A stretch of 64,000 nt of DNA from Candidatus Gastranaerophilales bacterium. Its GTDB lineage: Bacteria; Cyanobacteriota; Vampirovibrionia; Gastranaerophilales; Gastranaerophilaceae. Where the stretch lies: NCBI GenBank assembly GCA_944325705.1, contig CALVBB010000002.1, positions 1-64,000 of the forward strand. The letters are read 5' to 3'. Below, piece by piece: positions 62,091-64,000 of the stretch; positions within the stretch are counted from its first letter, which is position 1, and each line of letters starts with the position of its first letter. Both the position numbers and the translations under genes were made by a program. Under the pieces are notes generated by a model, which searched no databases, was not told where the DNA came from, and was given only the letters and a program-made list of their open reading frames with translations.

Positions 62091-63167
62091 ATGAAAATGA
62101 TTAAAGAAAAGCTGTTTACCAAAACCCCTGTAGAAATAGGGCCTGAGAGCGGATATGACAATTATATAATGGCAATAGAATCAAGCTGTGACGAAACAGC
62201 CTGTGCTATTGTAAAAAACGGCCGCGAAGTAATTGCAAATGTTGTTGCTTCACAGATTAAAACACACGCTAAATTTGGCGGCGTAATTCCTGAAATTGCA
62301 GCGCGCGAACATCTTGATTCCATTAATATCGTTATTGAAGAAGCTTTTGCACAGGCAAAAGAAAATGTCGGACTGACCCCGTCTGACATAACAGCTTTTG
62401 CCGGAACTGTCGGCCCTGGGCTTGTCGGATGTCTGCTGGTCGGTCTTAATGCGGCAAAAACTCTTGCTCTCGTTTACGACAAACCTTTTATCGGTGTAAA
62501 TCATTTGAATGCGCATCTTTGCGGAAATTATATTGATACTGAACTGAAACCTCCTTTTATGGCGCTTCTTGTAAGCGGAGGGCATACCCAGATTATCGAT
62601 GTAAAATCATATTCCGAGCAGGATATTTTAGGTGAAACAATAGATGATGCTGTCGGAGAGGCTTATGATAAGGTTGCACGCCTGATAGGACTTTCGTATC
62701 CGGGAGGGCCTGTTCTGGATAAACTTGCTCAACAGGGTAATCCTAAAGCCTATCACCTTCCGCAGGCAAAAGTTGACGGGTATAATTTTAGTTTCAGCGG
62801 ACTTAAAACTGCTGTTCTGCGCCTTGTGAAAGATTTGAAAAAAGAGTATGGAGCTGATGAACTGCCGGAAAATGTTGTAAAAGATGTTTGCGCAAGTTTT
62901 CAGGAATGTGTTTCAGCAACTCTTGTCAAAAAGCTCAGACGTGCTGCGGAAGAAAACGATTACAGCCAAATCGTTATCGCCGGTGGTGTTGCTGCAAATT
63001 CCGAAATCCGCAGGAAAATTTTTAATCTTGAAGATGATGGGTATAAAGTTTTTGCTCCGCCGATGAAATACTGCACAGATAATGCTGCTATGGTCGCATC
63101 CTGTGCTTATTTTAATACCAATACTTTTGACGATGTTAATGTTGAAGTATTTTCAAGAGTTAAATAA
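62091..63167 (+). CDS. tsaD: tRNA N6-adenosine threonylcarbamoyltransferase TsaD
   Basis: 358 residues from ATG 62091. ASKHA-fold signatures are present: IESSCDETACAIV, the metal-binding HLNAHLCGNY, LLVSGGHTQI, DDAVGEAYDKVARLIGLSYPGGP and IAGGVAANSEIR, with VIPEIAAREH. It transfers threonylcarbamoyl to A37 of tRNAs reading ANN codons. The first ~25 residues before IMAIESSCDET are a longer N-terminal tail than usual. No Shine-Dalgarno is present; the start is leaderless. Confidence 0.96.
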   Translation: MKMIKEKLFTKTPVEIGPESGYDNYIMAIESSCDETACAIVKNGREVIANVVASQIKTHAKFGGVIPEIAAREHLDSINIVIEEAFAQAKENVGLTPSDITAFAGTVGPGLVGCLLVGLNAAKTLALVYDKPFIGVNHLNAHLCGNYIDTELKPPFMALLVSGGHTQIIDVKSYSEQDILGETIDDAVGEAYDKVARLIGLSYPGGPVLDKLAQQGNPKAYHLPQAKVDGYNFSFSGLKTAVLRLVKDLKKEYGADELPENVVKDVCASFQECVSATLVKKLRRAAEENDYSQIVIAGGVAANSEIRRKIFNLEDDGYKVFAPPMKYCTDNAAMVASCAYFNTNTFDDVNVEVFSRVK

Positions 63168-63254
63168 TTTTAATATAACTTAATATTTTTTATTTTTTAT
63201 GCAATTTTTTATCTTGATAAACCTTACTTAGAATGAAACAAAAGGTTTATAGGT

Positions 63255-64000
63255 GTGCAGATAAATAATTTTGACAACAAACAATATAATAAAACTCCTT
63301 ATTTTGCCGGACTGACTTCTGTAATGAGCAAGCGGATTTCGACAAATCCAAATTATCTTGAGCAATTGAGTCAGGTTTACAAACGTGAGCAGGGCAGTGT
63401 AGGTTCATTGCCAAAGGATATGTTTGAACTTTTCCGGACAAGTTCAAGAGAAACAAATGCTAAGAATATTAAATTCGTTAAAGAGGCGCTTAACGACGCA
63501 AACGATATTCTTGCAGGCGTTGAGGAATTTAAAATTAAAATAGGCAAAGAGATGAAACCTAATAGTCTCATTAACCAGTTTTTGCCCAAAATTGCTAAAA
63601 TTAATATCCAACCTGACAGGATTCCACGAATTATTATAGAGATGAGAAAACGATTTACTCCGGATAAAGAGATTCTTGCTGATTTTGCAAACAGAGCCGG
63701 AGCATTGCTCGAGGAACGTTTTAAAAAGATAGGTATGCTTGATGCTTCAGACAGTGTGAAACTTACCTATATTGATCAAGGAAAGTACAAAAACGCATTT
63801 AAAATGCAGCTTGTTGATAAGGATGAAAAAGATATAATTCACCCTAAGGTATTGCTTAGCTTCAAGTCTCCAAAATCGGCTATGGAGCAGACAAATGTTC
63901 TTTTAGGATTAATGAAAAACTACTTTCAGAATATAAAAGCAAAAGAGTACCTGAAAGTTATAACTAACGTTCTTGATCACGCTTCGCATAAAGTTGTTCC
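63255..64000 (+). CDS. Lineage-type protein of unknown function, 3' end outside window
   Basis: The frame is open from a GTG at 63255 to the window end (248 codons, incomplete), with AAAGG about 10 nt before the start. The alternative GTG two bases earlier meets a stop at once. The first residues (MQINNFDNKQYNKTPYFAGLT) resemble N-terminal tags common to other unknown proteins here. The rest is helical and charged (TNAKNIKFVKEALNDANDIL, FAPDKEIL-like stretch, LGLMKNYFQNIKAKEYL). No domain recognised. An ATG at 63324 is a possible shorter start. Confidence 0.7.
   Translation, partial: MQINNFDNKQYNKTPYFAGLTSVMSKRISTNPNYLEQLSQVYKREQGSVGSLPKDMFELFRTSSRETNAKNIKFVKEALNDANDILAGVEEFKIKIGKEMKPNSLINQFLPKIAKINIQPDRIPRIIIEMRKRFTPDKEILADFANRAGALLEERFKKIGMLDASDSVKLTYIDQGKYKNAFKMQLVDKDEKDIIHPKVLLSFKSPKSAMEQTNVLLGLMKNYFQNIKAKEYLKVITNVLDHASHKVV

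Noticed and set aside
1-64000. Prophage, insertion sequence, CRISPR array, retron or diversity-generating retroelement
   Set aside because: No integrase, transposase, reverse transcriptase, Cas gene or regular repeat-spacer series was found on either strand.

Overview
The window looks like a chromosomal piece of a non-photosynthetic, fermentative relative of the cyanobacteria, most likely a gut-type Gastranaerophilales (Melainabacteria/Vampirovibrionia). This is inferred from content. There is an RpaB-type response regulator close to the cyanobacterial one, many stand-alone prepilins with the FTLAEVLITLGIIG signature, the [FeFe]-hydrogenase maturase HydG, and envelope genes expected of a diderm (KdsB, GlmU, an AsmA-like protein). 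No photosynthesis, respiratory-chain, phage or transposase gene is seen. The sequence is AT-rich, and most genes are core housekeeping genes in short operons on both strands.

Layout. 1-6.1 kb: end of a prepilin gene, then typA, an MFS exporter, glmU and a PanE-type reductase on the minus strand. 6.2-11.1 kb (plus): HD-GYP protein, a secreted protein, nifU-nifS, a 6S-like RNA and a repeat protein. 11.1-20 kb (minus): sigma factor, gcvPB, a dehydratase-activase-like protein, a membrane protein, miaA and a giant AsmA-like protein. 20-30.6 kb: universal stress protein, two prepilins with homopolymer tracts, two sugar ABC permeases, TPR proteins, a HAD phosphatase and a YbjQ-YbjQ-M48 cluster. 30.6-41 kb: alcohol dehydrogenase, exonuclease, DedA, epimerase, tRNA-His, rpaB, a frameshifted prepilin facing an XRE regulator, kdsB, prmA, accA and accD. 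41-50 kb: smpB, a putative zinc peptidase, an ABC ATPase, recR-ybaB, a matrixin, a formyltransferase, a prepilin, hydG and mnmA. 50-64 kb: a second dehydratase-activase-like protein, a frameshifted acyltransferase, rpsU, another frameshifted prepilin, an SNF2 helicase, gpmI, an XRE regulator, a degenerate amidohydrolase, obgE, tsaD and the start of a lineage-type protein.

The main discovery candidate is a set of long poly-G tracts. Two prepilin genes (G11 at 26521 and G11 at 52381) and a left-handed beta-helix acyltransferase (G12 at 51141) each have a proper start upstream of the tract and an intact product downstream in another frame. A change of one G restores a single open frame in each. 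A third prepilin has a C9 tract in its leader and is currently in frame. The flanks of the tracts resemble each other even between the unrelated pilin and acyltransferase genes, which suggests a shared contingency cassette that switches surface pilins and surface-sugar modification on and off. In the prepilins the tract lies in the leader that prepilin peptidase would remove, so the mature pilin would not carry it.

Other points: at least seven genes have a TATAAT-like -10 box exactly 6 nt before the ATG (leaderless mRNAs); one prepilin and one small membrane protein appear frameshifted outside poly-G tracts; an amidohydrolase-fold protein has lost its metal-binding histidines; an RpaB-downstream gene has its ribosome binding site inside a terminator hairpin; and dispersed palindromes cluster near one prepilin gene. 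All assignments are read from sequence alone, with no database search.
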